This document shows positions 1 to 5,981 of a stretch of 9,899 bases of DNA, one piece after another (the first letter of the stretch is position 1; the number at the start of each line of letters is the position of its first letter). Origin of the DNA: Lysobacteraceae bacterium. Lineage in GTDB: Bacteria > Pseudomonadota > Gammaproteobacteria > Xanthomonadales > Wenzhouxiangellaceae. The notes under the pieces were generated by a model. That model was given only the letters and a program-made list of their open reading frames with translations, searched no databases and was not told where the DNA came from. The DNA is taken from positions 1 to 9,899 of the forward strand of contig JAIVHD010000027.1 in assembly GCA_020201235.1 (NCBI GenBank), in the 5' to 3' direction. Position numbers and translations under genes: made by a program.

Positions 1-1
1 C

Positions 2-97
2 AACTACGAGCTGAGGCCGAACGCCGGGCTCGCGACCAACAAAATGACGGCTGACGAGAATCAGTCCGGAAATAATGGAAAACCGCATGAATACTAA
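2..97 (+). CDS. 3' end of an upstream gene (partial, possibly gspN or another T2SS gene)
   Basis: This is an open frame entering from the left edge and stopping with TAA at 95-97. It encodes about 31 residues that begin NYELRPNAGLATNK and end GKPHEY. The first 19 codons have mostly G or C in third position, like the genes to the right, while the competing frame from base 1 (stop at 52-54) has poor third-position GC. The frame overlaps the start of gspD by 23 bases, or by 11 if gspD starts at 87. Such overlap is typical of operons. In Xanthomonas-type clusters the gene before the secretin is the N component, so a gspN-like identity is possible, but the fragment is too short and too poorly conserved to name. 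Confidence 0.45.
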   Translation, partial: NYELRPNAGLATNKMTADENQSGNNGKPHEY

Positions 98-2321
98 TCA
101 ATTCGCCCCAGGCGACGAGGGTCGTGATTTCTGGAGCTTTGGCCGGTTGAGCCTCATGTTGCTGCTGGTTACGTTCAGCGCCGGCTGCGCGACGCTCGAC
201 GACCGCGAACGCAGGCCGGAGCCGGGCGAGCCGGCCGGGCCCATTGCGATGCGCGATGAGCCGGCCCCCGCCATCGATCTGGGGCCGGCCGAAGAGCTCG
301 ACCCCGAAGAGGCCTTCGAGGGCAGCGAGACCTTCCCGGGCAGCGGCGAATTTTTCAACCGCGAGGCCGCCAACCGCAGGCCCCCGGTCTCCGATGCCGA
401 AGGCGAGGTAACGCTGAATTTTGAAGGCCAGGGGATTCAGGAGGTCATCCACGCCATCCTCGGGCACATGCTGCAGGAAAACTACGTCATCGCACCGGGT
501 ATTTCCGGCGAAGTCACATTTTCGACCGCGCGGCCGATTTCGCGCGACCAGATCCTGCCCATCCTCGAGATGCTGTTGCGCTGGAACGGTGCGGCCCTGA
601 TCTGGCGCGACGACCGCTTTCATGTGCTGCCGGTTTCCGAGGCCATCCAGGGCAACCTGACACCGGTCATCGCTGGCGGCGAGTTGCGGCGCGGTTACCA
701 GGTGGTGGCCGTGCCGCTTGAATATATTGCCCCGGTCCAGATGCAGACCCTGCTTGAGCCGTATGCACGCGAAGATGCCGTGCTGGTGGCCGACAATTCG
801 CGCAGCCTGATTTTTCTGGCCGGCACGCGCTCGGAATTGCGCAATTACATGCAGATTATCGAAACCTTCGACGTCGACTGGCTCAAGGGCATGTCGGTGG
901 GTCTATTCCAGATCGAACGGGTCGAAGTCGCCGACGTGGTCGCCGAACTCGAGACTCTGCTGAGCGGGGAAGAAGATAGTCCGCTGACCGGGATGTTCCG
1001 GATCATGCCGCTGGAGCGGCTCAATTCGGTCATGGTCATTACCCAAAATGCATATTATCTCAACGAGATCGAGCGCTGGATCGAGCGCCTGGACCGCTCC
1101 AGCCCCGAGGCCGGCAGTCGCCTGTACGTGTATCGGGTGAAAAACCTGGATGCCGAAGTGCTGGCCGGCTACATTGGCGATGTATTCGGCGGGCAGGGCG
1201 GTGGCAGCAGCCGCGCGACCGACCGCCAGAGCCGCGGTTCGCTGGCGCCCGGTCTGGAGCGGGCCGAGGTCAGCTCGGTCAGCGAATTCCAAAACCAGAC
1301 CAGCCCGCAGGCCCGCGATCGTCAATCGCAGGGCGGCGGTGGTCCGGTCACGCTGGGTGAATCCGGCGAGATCCGGATCACGGCCGTGCTGGAGACCAAT
1401 TCGTTACTGATCCAGGCCTCGCCCAGCGAGTACGATGCGATCTTCAATGCCATCCAGCGGCTTGACGAAGAGCCGCTGCAGGTGCTGATCGAGGCCCAGG
1501 TGCTGCAGGTTGAATTGACCGATCGATTGAACTATGGTGTGGCCTGGTTTCTGGCCAATTCGCAGCCCGGCGACGAGGCGTTTCCGGAACTGCCGGAACG
1601 GTTTTCGCCGTCGCGCGATGCCGACAGTGCGATCTTTGGTGCCGGAACCGATTTTCTTTCGAGCATTACCCGCCGGGGTGGCTTGGGCCGCACGTTTGTG
1701 AGCGCCGCGATCAATGCTCTGGAGTCGATTACCGATGTCCGAACCATTTCGGCGCCGTCGCTGATGATCCGCAACAACGCAGAAGCTCGCATCAACGTTG
1801 GTCTCCAGGTGCCGATTCAGTCGACCAGTTTCACTGGCGGCACCGACACGGTGTTCGGCTCGACTCAGTTTCTCAACACCGGCGTGATCCTGGAGGTGAC
1901 CCCGCGGGTCAATCCGGGCGGGCTGGTCTACCTGACCGTCAGCCAGGAAGTGTCGGCGCCCAGCACGCCGGGGGCTAATCAAACAAATCCCCAGATCAGC
2001 ACTCGTCAGATCAGCACCGAAGTGGCGGTACAGTCCGGCCAGACCATCGTGCTGGGCGGCTTGATTCAGGAGACCAAGACCGACAGCCGGGACGGCGTTC
2101 CGTTTCTGCAGCGGATCCCCGGATTGGGCGCATTGTTCCGCAGCACGACGGACAATACCGACCGTAACGAGACGCTGGTGCTGATTACGCCGACGGTGGT
2201 CGAAAACACCGCCCAGCTGGAGCGCGCCTCGCGCGAATTTGGGCGCAAATTCCGCGCGCTGGATCCGTTGCGCGGCACGATCCCGCAGGCCGTCGAGGAC
2301 GAGCCTCCGCAGGAGCCCTGA
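75..2321 (+). CDS. gspD: Type II secretion system secretin GspD, lipoprotein type
   Basis: This is the outer-membrane channel of the type II secretion system; it multimerises into the gated pore through which folded periplasmic proteins leave the cell. The 748 residues follow the family order. A hydrophobic N-terminal segment ends in a lipobox-like FSAGC with Cys at about 38. An acidic, Pro-rich linker runs to about 110. N0 spans about 112-190 and N1-N2 about 205-345. N3 begins near 350 (LYVYRVKNLDAEVLAGYIG) and is interrupted by a Gly/Ser/Gln/Arg-rich loop at about 372-430. The secretin core is about 468-711, with VLIEAQVLQVELTDRLNYG, VPFLQRIPGLGALF and NETLVLITPTVV. Only about 37 residues follow the core, so there is no long pilotin-binding S domain. 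Ala after the Cys suits outer-membrane sorting, as in known lipidated secretins (XpsD, HxcQ). ATG 75 is taken as the start; ATG 87 (MNTNQ) is equally credible, since both ribosome sites are weak. It overlaps the gene to its left, suggesting an operon. Confidence 0.95.
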   Translation: MENRMNTNQFAPGDEGRDFWSFGRLSLMLLLVTFSAGCATLDDRERRPEPGEPAGPIAMRDEPAPAIDLGPAEELDPEEAFEGSETFPGSGEFFNREAANRRPPVSDAEGEVTLNFEGQGIQEVIHAILGHMLQENYVIAPGISGEVTFSTARPISRDQILPILEMLLRWNGAALIWRDDRFHVLPVSEAIQGNLTPVIAGGELRRGYQVVAVPLEYIAPVQMQTLLEPYAREDAVLVADNSRSLIFLAGTRSELRNYMQIIETFDVDWLKGMSVGLFQIERVEVADVVAELETLLSGEEDSPLTGMFRIMPLERLNSVMVITQNAYYLNEIERWIERLDRSSPEAGSRLYVYRVKNLDAEVLAGYIGDVFGGQGGGSSRATDRQSRGSLAPGLERAEVSSVSEFQNQTSPQARDRQSQGGGGPVTLGESGEIRITAVLETNSLLIQASPSEYDAIFNAIQRLDEEPLQVLIEAQVLQVELTDRLNYGVAWFLANSQPGDEAFPELPERFSPSRDADSAIFGAGTDFLSSITRRGGLGRTFVSAAINALESITDVRTISAPSLMIRNNAEARINVGLQVPIQSTSFTGGTDTVFGSTQFLNTGVILEVTPRVNPGGLVYLTVSQEVSAPSTPGANQTNPQISTRQISTEVAVQSGQTIVLGGLIQETKTDSRDGVPFLQRIPGLGALFRSTTDNTDRNETLVLITPTVVENTAQLERASREFGRKFRALDPLRGTIPQAVEDEPPQEP

Positions 2322-2372
2322 CGTTAGAACTAAAAATCAGCCGCAAGAATTTCTCTCAAACCCGGGACACGA

Positions 2373-2801
2373 ATGGACTTTATGAAAACAAACCGCACAT
2401 CACTGCCGCTGCTCGGCATGCTGATTCTCGGCCTGCTGGCCGCCTGCACGCAGAACGATCCGCGGCCACCCGAGGAAATCGTTGCCGAGCGTGCCCAGGC
2501 ACGCTGGGACGCGCTCATCGAAAAGACCTTTCAGGATGCCTGGCAGTTTCATACGCCGGCCTACCGCGAGCGCACGCCGCCGGACGACTTCGAACAGGAT
2601 CTCAAGCGCCGTCCGGTCCAGTGGATCAGCGCCGAAGTGCAGAGCGTGAGCTGCGAGGCCGATTCCTGCGAGGCCAACGTGCTGGTCGGCTACCGGGTGC
2701 CGGTGGCACCGGCCGGGATGTCGAACATGGGCATGCGCCGGCCGATCACCGAACGCTGGATCGAGGTCGACGGCGGCTGGTGGTTTGTGCCTTCGCAATG
2801 A
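2373..2801 (+). CDS. Small predicted lipoprotein of unknown function downstream of the secretin
   Basis: The 142-residue product has a signal peptide and a good lipobox (LLAAC, Cys 25), so it should be lipidated; Thr at +2 suits the outer membrane. The mature part has a charged amphipathic helix (about 34-58), a DDFEQDLKRR helix, then strand-like segments with a close Cys pair (C94 and C99, SCEADSC), and ends ITERWIEVDGGWWFVPSQ. A helical first half, a beta second half and a terminal 'W-x-x-x-D-G-x-W' strand recall NTF2/SnoaL-like small domains, but that is only a shape-based guess. A GGGA site lies five bases before ATG 2373; ATG 2382 (MKTNRT) would give a more usual signal peptide. It lies 51 bases after gspD with no terminator between, so co-transcription is likely. 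A role at the secretin is possible, but nothing in the sequence shows it. Confidence 0.85.
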   Translation: MDFMKTNRTSLPLLGMLILGLLAACTQNDPRPPEEIVAERAQARWDALIEKTFQDAWQFHTPAYRERTPPDDFEQDLKRRPVQWISAEVQSVSCEADSCEANVLVGYRVPVAPAGMSNMGMRRPITERWIEVDGGWWFVPSQ

Positions 2802-2836
2802 CCGTGCACGTGCCGAAATTGCCAGATAACGATTGC

Positions 2837-2864
2837 TTTACATCCCGATCTCGTTTACTATAAA
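2837..2864 (+). promoter_or_regulatory. Candidate sigma70 promoter for the secreted-protein gene at 2959
   Basis: TTTACA (2837-2842) and TATAAA (2859-2864) are separated by 16 bases; a shifted pair, TTGCTT (2833-2838) and TACTAT (2856-2861), has 17. Transcription would start near 2871, leaving a leader of roughly 88 bases. The site lies in the gap between the lipoprotein and a gene with a strong ribosome site. An 8-base palindrome, GCACGTGC (2806-2813), lies just upstream and could be an operator or chance. Assigned by eye from consensus only. Confidence 0.6.
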
Positions 2865-2873
2865 CTTGCAGAA

Positions 2874-2937
2874 TCTGGACGCGGATCGGAATTGTGTCCG
2901 ATTGGCAGTCCGGAGAATGCTCATACAGAGCCCTGTA
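2874..2937 (+). promoter_or_regulatory. Leader RNA with two potential hairpins upstream of 2959
   Basis: Two inverted repeats lie between the promoter and the ribosome site. In the first, TCTGGAC (2874-2880) pairs with GTCCGGA (2908-2914), with one G-U pair, and encloses a perfect ATCGGA/TCCGAT stem (2885-2890 with 2897-2902) with a 6-base loop. In the second, TACAG (2924-2928) pairs with CTGTA (2933-2937) across a 4-base loop, ending ten bases before the Shine-Dalgarno sequence. Such 5' structures can stabilise mRNA or tune translation. No known riboswitch class is recognised. Confidence 0.45.
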
Positions 2938-2946
2938 AAAAAACCT

Positions 2947-2951
2947 AGGAG
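2947..2951 (+). promoter_or_regulatory. Shine-Dalgarno AGGAG deciding the start at 2959
   Basis: AGGAG sits 7 bases before ATG 2959 and is the strongest ribosome site in the window. The start it selects is followed immediately by a classical signal peptide. It rules out the longer in-frame start at 2833, which would lie inside the predicted promoter. Confidence 0.85.
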
Positions 2952-2958
2952 TGTTGTA

Positions 2959-4497
2959 ATGAAAAGAAATAGCTTGACGACCGCGGTACTCGCGGGTCTG
3001 ACAGGCGTCGCGGGGATGGTCGGTGTTTCGAACGCCGTAAACATCAACCCCGATGGCCTTGGTCAGGTTCTGCTGTACCCGTACTACACCGCCCGCGGCG
3101 GTAACGATACCTTGATCTCGATTGTGAACACGACCGACAATGCCAAGTCTGTCAAGGTTCGCTTCCTGGAAGGTCTGAACTCTCGCGAAGTGCTTGACTT
3201 TAACTTGTATATGTCAGCATTCGACGTGTGGGCAGCCGGTGTCACGGCCAACGCCGCTGGCGGCGCTACGCTGCTGATTCCGGATTCCTCGTGCACGGTC
3301 CCGTACTTTTTCGGTAGCGACAATCCGGTTACCGAAGGCGCGCGCGTCGGCAGCGTCGATTTCGTGAACTATGGCTTTACCGGTCCGGAAGACGACGAGG
3401 GTCCCCAGGGGATCGAGCGCGTGGCCTCCGGTTACATCGAAGTGATCGAAATGGGCACGCTGGTTGACCGCGAACGCATCTCGGCCACCTATGCCACCCA
3501 CGTTCCGACCGACTTTGGTGCCGACGGCACCTTCCCGCGCCCGCTTGATTGCGCGTCGCTGGTTGAAGCCTGGACCCAGAGCGCAAACCCGGCTGTCGAT
3601 AACTTCTGGCTGGACGACAACGCGATCGATCACGATCCGCCTTCCGGCGGCCTGTTCGGTGGCGCCAGCATCATCAACGTCGATGAAGGCGTGATGTTCA
3701 GCTACAACGCCGAAGCCATTGATGCATTCAGCACCGCGATCTTGCACCGTGCGCCGGGCGACATCAACCCGGACCTGAGTGCCGGCAGCGACACCAGCAA
3801 CGTCTTCATCAACGGTGTTGTCGATACACAGACCTGGCCGACCGGCGTTGAAGCCGTCTCGGCTACGATTCTGTTCGACACCATCATGAACGAATACGTT
3901 GTTAATCCGCAAATCGGTGCGCGTTCGGAATGGGTTGTCAACTTCCCGACCAAGCGTTTCTACGTCGACCAGCCGTTTGCCATCGGTACCGTTCCGGTTG
4001 CGCCGTTCACGGTGCCCTGGTCTGCCGAATTCGCCTGCGAGCCGGTTGACTTCACGTTCTGGGACCGCGAAGAAGCGCCGGTCGAAATCCAGGATATACC
4101 GCCGATTATTTCGCCGCCGCCGCCTGATGGTGGAGACGATCCGGTCTTCCGTCTGTGTTTCGAAACCAACGTGCTGCGCTTCGGTGGCGACGATGGTGCA
4201 CTGGAATCGGAAATCCTCAAGGAACCGCGTTTCACGACCTTCAACGTTGAGAGTGCCGGCTTTGTCTCCGGTTGGGTTCGCTTCCAGTTCAATTCGGCCA
4301 ACCCGGCGATTCCGGAACATGCAACCCGTCCGTCGGCCGCTGGAGTCCAGTACCTGGGTCTTCCGGCCATCGGATTCTGGGCCAACACGTTCTCCAACGG
4401 CTTTACCCTTGGCGGCACCGTGCAGTCGAACTACGGTGGTACCTTCCGTCATCGCGGAAGCCGTCGCCTGCAGCTCGCCGAGCCGGGCCAGCCGTAA
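2959..4497 (+). CDS. Secreted/surface protein of a conserved uncharacterised family
   Basis: The 512-residue product starts with a signal peptide (MKRNSLTTAV…GVSNA) and a likely cut after Ala 26, releasing VNINPDGLGQVLLYPYYTARGGNDT. This opening, followed by ISIVNTTDNAKSVKVRFLEG and NSREVLDFNLYMSAFDVW, matches from memory a family of exported proteins of unknown function seen in many gammaproteobacteria. The mature protein is acidic, with four Cys (112, 198, 360, 400), a Pro-rich hinge (about 380-391, PPIISPPPPDGG) and a basic C-terminus (RHRGSRRLQ). No transmembrane anchor, LPXTG or PEP-CTERM signal is visible. It has its own promoter, a strong ribosome site and a strong terminator, which suggests a well-expressed single-gene unit. 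Being exported and lying beside gspD, it could be a type II secretion substrate or a surface protein; that is inference. Function unknown. Confidence 0.9.
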   Translation: MKRNSLTTAVLAGLTGVAGMVGVSNAVNINPDGLGQVLLYPYYTARGGNDTLISIVNTTDNAKSVKVRFLEGLNSREVLDFNLYMSAFDVWAAGVTANAAGGATLLIPDSSCTVPYFFGSDNPVTEGARVGSVDFVNYGFTGPEDDEGPQGIERVASGYIEVIEMGTLVDRERISATYATHVPTDFGADGTFPRPLDCASLVEAWTQSANPAVDNFWLDDNAIDHDPPSGGLFGGASIINVDEGVMFSYNAEAIDAFSTAILHRAPGDINPDLSAGSDTSNVFINGVVDTQTWPTGVEAVSATILFDTIMNEYVVNPQIGARSEWVVNFPTKRFYVDQPFAIGTVPVAPFTVPWSAEFACEPVDFTFWDREEAPVEIQDIPPIISPPPPDGGDDPVFRLCFETNVLRFGGDDGALESEILKEPRFTTFNVESAGFVSGWVRFQFNSANPAIPEHATRPSAAGVQYLGLPAIGFWANTFSNGFTLGGTVQSNYGGTFRHRGSRRLQLAEPGQP

Positions 4498-4527
4498 GAA
4501 GGCTGATCGTTCAGCGTAAGCAGTAAT

Positions 4528-4558
4528 AAACGGGCCGCCCTGCGGCCCGTTTTTTTTT
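4528..4558 (+). terminator. Strong intrinsic terminator after the secreted-protein gene
   Basis: ACGGGCCGC (4530-4538) pairs perfectly with GCGGCCCGT (4542-4550) around a 3-base loop, extended by A-T pairs at 4528-4529 with 4551-4552, and runs into nine T residues (4550-4558). It lies 30 bases after the stop at 4497 and ends that unit. Confidence 0.95.
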
Positions 4559-4795
4559 GGCCTCGAAAACGTCATCCAGACCGCCGGACTGTACGCAGTC
4601 GCCGGCCTGGTTAACGACTTTGTGCAGATTGCAAAAATCCAGCTTTCCCGCTTTTAGATCCAAACGTTCATATAACGCTGGGGTGAAATGTGACGGAACG
4701 CTCGAAAGCATTTGCCGTCTTTAAACTTTTTTTAATAGCAAATGTCGTATCATTGCGCATCCGCATCCGATTCTTTTTATTAGAGGTTTTCCCAT
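4559..4795. other. Intergenic region with hairpin and candidate operator upstream of 4796
   Basis: No gene is supported in these 237 bases. An imperfect hairpin lies at about 4573-4612; its core is GACTG (4587-4591) and CAGTC (4596-4600) around the loop TACG, a UNCG-type tetraloop in RNA. An AT-rich stretch (4719-4740) follows and is the likely promoter area, but no convincing -35/-10 pair can be fixed. CATTTGC (4709-4715) and GCAAATG (4738-4744) form a perfect inverted repeat flanking this stretch, as expected of an operator. AGAGG (4782-4786) is the probable ribosome site for ATG 4796, at a spacing of 9. Confidence 0.6.
4736..4747 (+). repeat. 12-base motif, copy 1 (upstream of 4796)
   Basis: TAGCAAATGTCG is the exact reverse complement of 5947-5958. 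It lies about 50 bases before the start at 4796, and its GCAAATG core also pairs with CATTTGC at 4709-4715. A regulator-binding site shared by the two promoters is one reading; chance cannot be excluded. Confidence 0.4.
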
Positions 4796-5887
4796 ATGGA
4801 GCGTCAAATTTTTGCCTCGCCTGCACGGCGTCTGCTCGCAAGCGGCATATGCGCCGCAGCTTTGTCGCTGGGTATCCAAAGCGCTCTGGCGCAGTCGATT
4901 ATCTTGCAGAACAGTGAAAACACCGAAATTCTGCTGCAGTCCGATTCCAATATCCAGATCAGTCCGATTACCGGCAATATCACCGCAACACCGGCCGACC
5001 CCGCTGCCTGCACCGGAACCACCGGCGCGACCTGTGATGATGTCGATGTTCAGATCAATGGCTTCGGGATCAGCGCGACCTCGGTCAACCAGGGCCAAAA
5101 CATTACCGTTAACTGGCAAGGCCGTGGTGCCTGGCAGTGCAATGGTACGGGTGCAGGCCTGGCTGGAACCACCTGGGTTACGCAGTCGAAGAACTTCGTC
5201 GGCCCCGGTACGCTGGCCACTGGATCACTCGATCCAGGTGACTACACTGTTGGTCTGGAATGCTCTAACGGCCCGGTTAGCGACAGTGCCGTGCCCGTGG
5301 CGTTTACCGTTCTCAACGCCAATCCGGATACGCCGCAGTCGTGCATTGATGCCGGGCGTGTGCCGCCGGGTAATCTTGTCCAGGACACCGCAATCATTTT
5401 CAACAGTTCCACCCAGACCACCTCCTGGGCCGGCACCTTCGGTGTGCTGTTCCCGAATGGCAACAACCGCAATACCGAAATCAATGCCGGGAGTTACGCA
5501 TCTATTGCCTTTAATACCGGTTCTCTGGCATCCGGGACTGAGGGCATAGTCGCCTTTAACGCACCGCAATTTAATGGTCAGATTAACGGCGGAAGCAAGC
5601 TCGTGACGATTAGCGAATGTCCTGGATACTTCGGCGATGAGGGCACGACTTCCGACCTGGAATGCCGGCAGCTGCTACAACCCAACGGCAACGTTCGGTG
5701 GATCATTAATAATCCCACGGCGGGCTTCCGCTGCAACCTGCAGCCCGACACCGACTACTGGTTGAATATTGTCTACACCGAGTCGATGCCGGCAGATTCG
5801 ACCAACGTGCCGTGGTTCTGCACCGGTGCCGGTGACGAAGGGTCTGCCACCGGGCGCTGTGGATCGACCATCGACATCTTCTTCTGA
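4796..5887 (+). CDS. Cysteine-rich exported protein with an Ig-like region
   Basis: The 363-residue product carries a signal peptide, with basic MERQIF…RR, a hydrophobic stretch to about 31 and a likely cut at ALA|Q after residue 32. The mature protein is rich in Asn, Thr, Gly and Ser. It has ten Cys (72, 80, 115, 156, 183, 275, 290, 313, 342, 355), an even number that suits oxidised disulfides outside the cytoplasm. Residues about 84-174 (VDVQINGF…VNQGQNITVNWQGRGAWQC…DYTVGLECSNG…VAFTVLN) read as an Ig-like beta-sandwich with one Cys pair. The C-terminal part (about 180-363) contains CPGYFG, RWIINNP, CNLQPDTDYWLNIVYTE and two late Cys. This layout resembles, from memory, unnamed secreted proteins of related bacteria. 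No enzyme motif or anchor is seen. Codon use is slightly more AT-rich than in neighbours. Function unknown; a secreted or surface adhesion-like protein is possible. Confidence 0.88.
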   Translation: MERQIFASPARRLLASGICAAALSLGIQSALAQSIILQNSENTEILLQSDSNIQISPITGNITATPADPAACTGTTGATCDDVDVQINGFGISATSVNQGQNITVNWQGRGAWQCNGTGAGLAGTTWVTQSKNFVGPGTLATGSLDPGDYTVGLECSNGPVSDSAVPVAFTVLNANPDTPQSCIDAGRVPPGNLVQDTAIIFNSSTQTTSWAGTFGVLFPNGNNRNTEINAGSYASIAFNTGSLASGTEGIVAFNAPQFNGQINGGSKLVTISECPGYFGDEGTTSDLECRQLLQPNGNVRWIINNPTAGFRCNLQPDTDYWLNIVYTESMPADSTNVPWFCTGAGDEGSATGRCGSTIDIFF

Positions 5888-5911
5888 TTGATTCGGGCGG
5901 TCTATTTGGAA

Positions 5912-5937
5912 AAGGGGTCGACCCAGGTCGGCCCCTT
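5912..5937 (+). terminator. GC-rich hairpin after the cysteine-rich protein gene (weak terminator or attenuator)
   Basis: AAGGGGTCGAC (5912-5922) pairs with GTCGGCCCCTT (5927-5937), with one G-U pair and a 4-base loop. It lies 24 bases after the stop at 5887. The downstream bases (GAATTGTTG) lack a real T tract, so termination may be partial, leaving some read-through into the isomerase gene. On the minus strand the stem is followed by only four T. Confidence 0.55.
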
Positions 5938-5946
5938 GAATTGTTG

Positions 5947-5958
5947 CGACATTTGCTA
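5947..5958 (-). repeat. 12-base motif, copy 2 (upstream of 5982, inverted)
   Basis: CGACATTTGCTA is the exact reverse complement of 4736-4747. It lies 23 bases before ATG 5982, close enough to affect initiation of transcription or translation of the isomerase gene. It is short, so its reality depends on further copies in the genome. Confidence 0.4.
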
Positions 5959-5981
5959 AAAGACAACAAGGTTTATTGACC

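Noticed and set aside
1..54. Alternative frame at the left edge (QLRAEAERRARDQQNDG, stop at 52-54)
   Set aside because: Third-position GC is low compared with the frame from base 2, and it does not reach the secretin start. It cannot be fully excluded in so short a fragment.
2833..2958. Longer N-terminus for the secreted protein from 2833
   Set aside because: It would contain the predicted promoter and leader hairpins, and would place a signal peptide 42 residues inside the protein; ATG 2959 has the strong ribosome site.
3214..4575. Long minus-strand open frame (453 residues) opposite the secreted-protein gene
   Set aside because: It is rich in Arg, Gly and Val with no signal, motif or ribosome site, and covers the terminator. 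It reflects the codon bias of the plus-strand gene.
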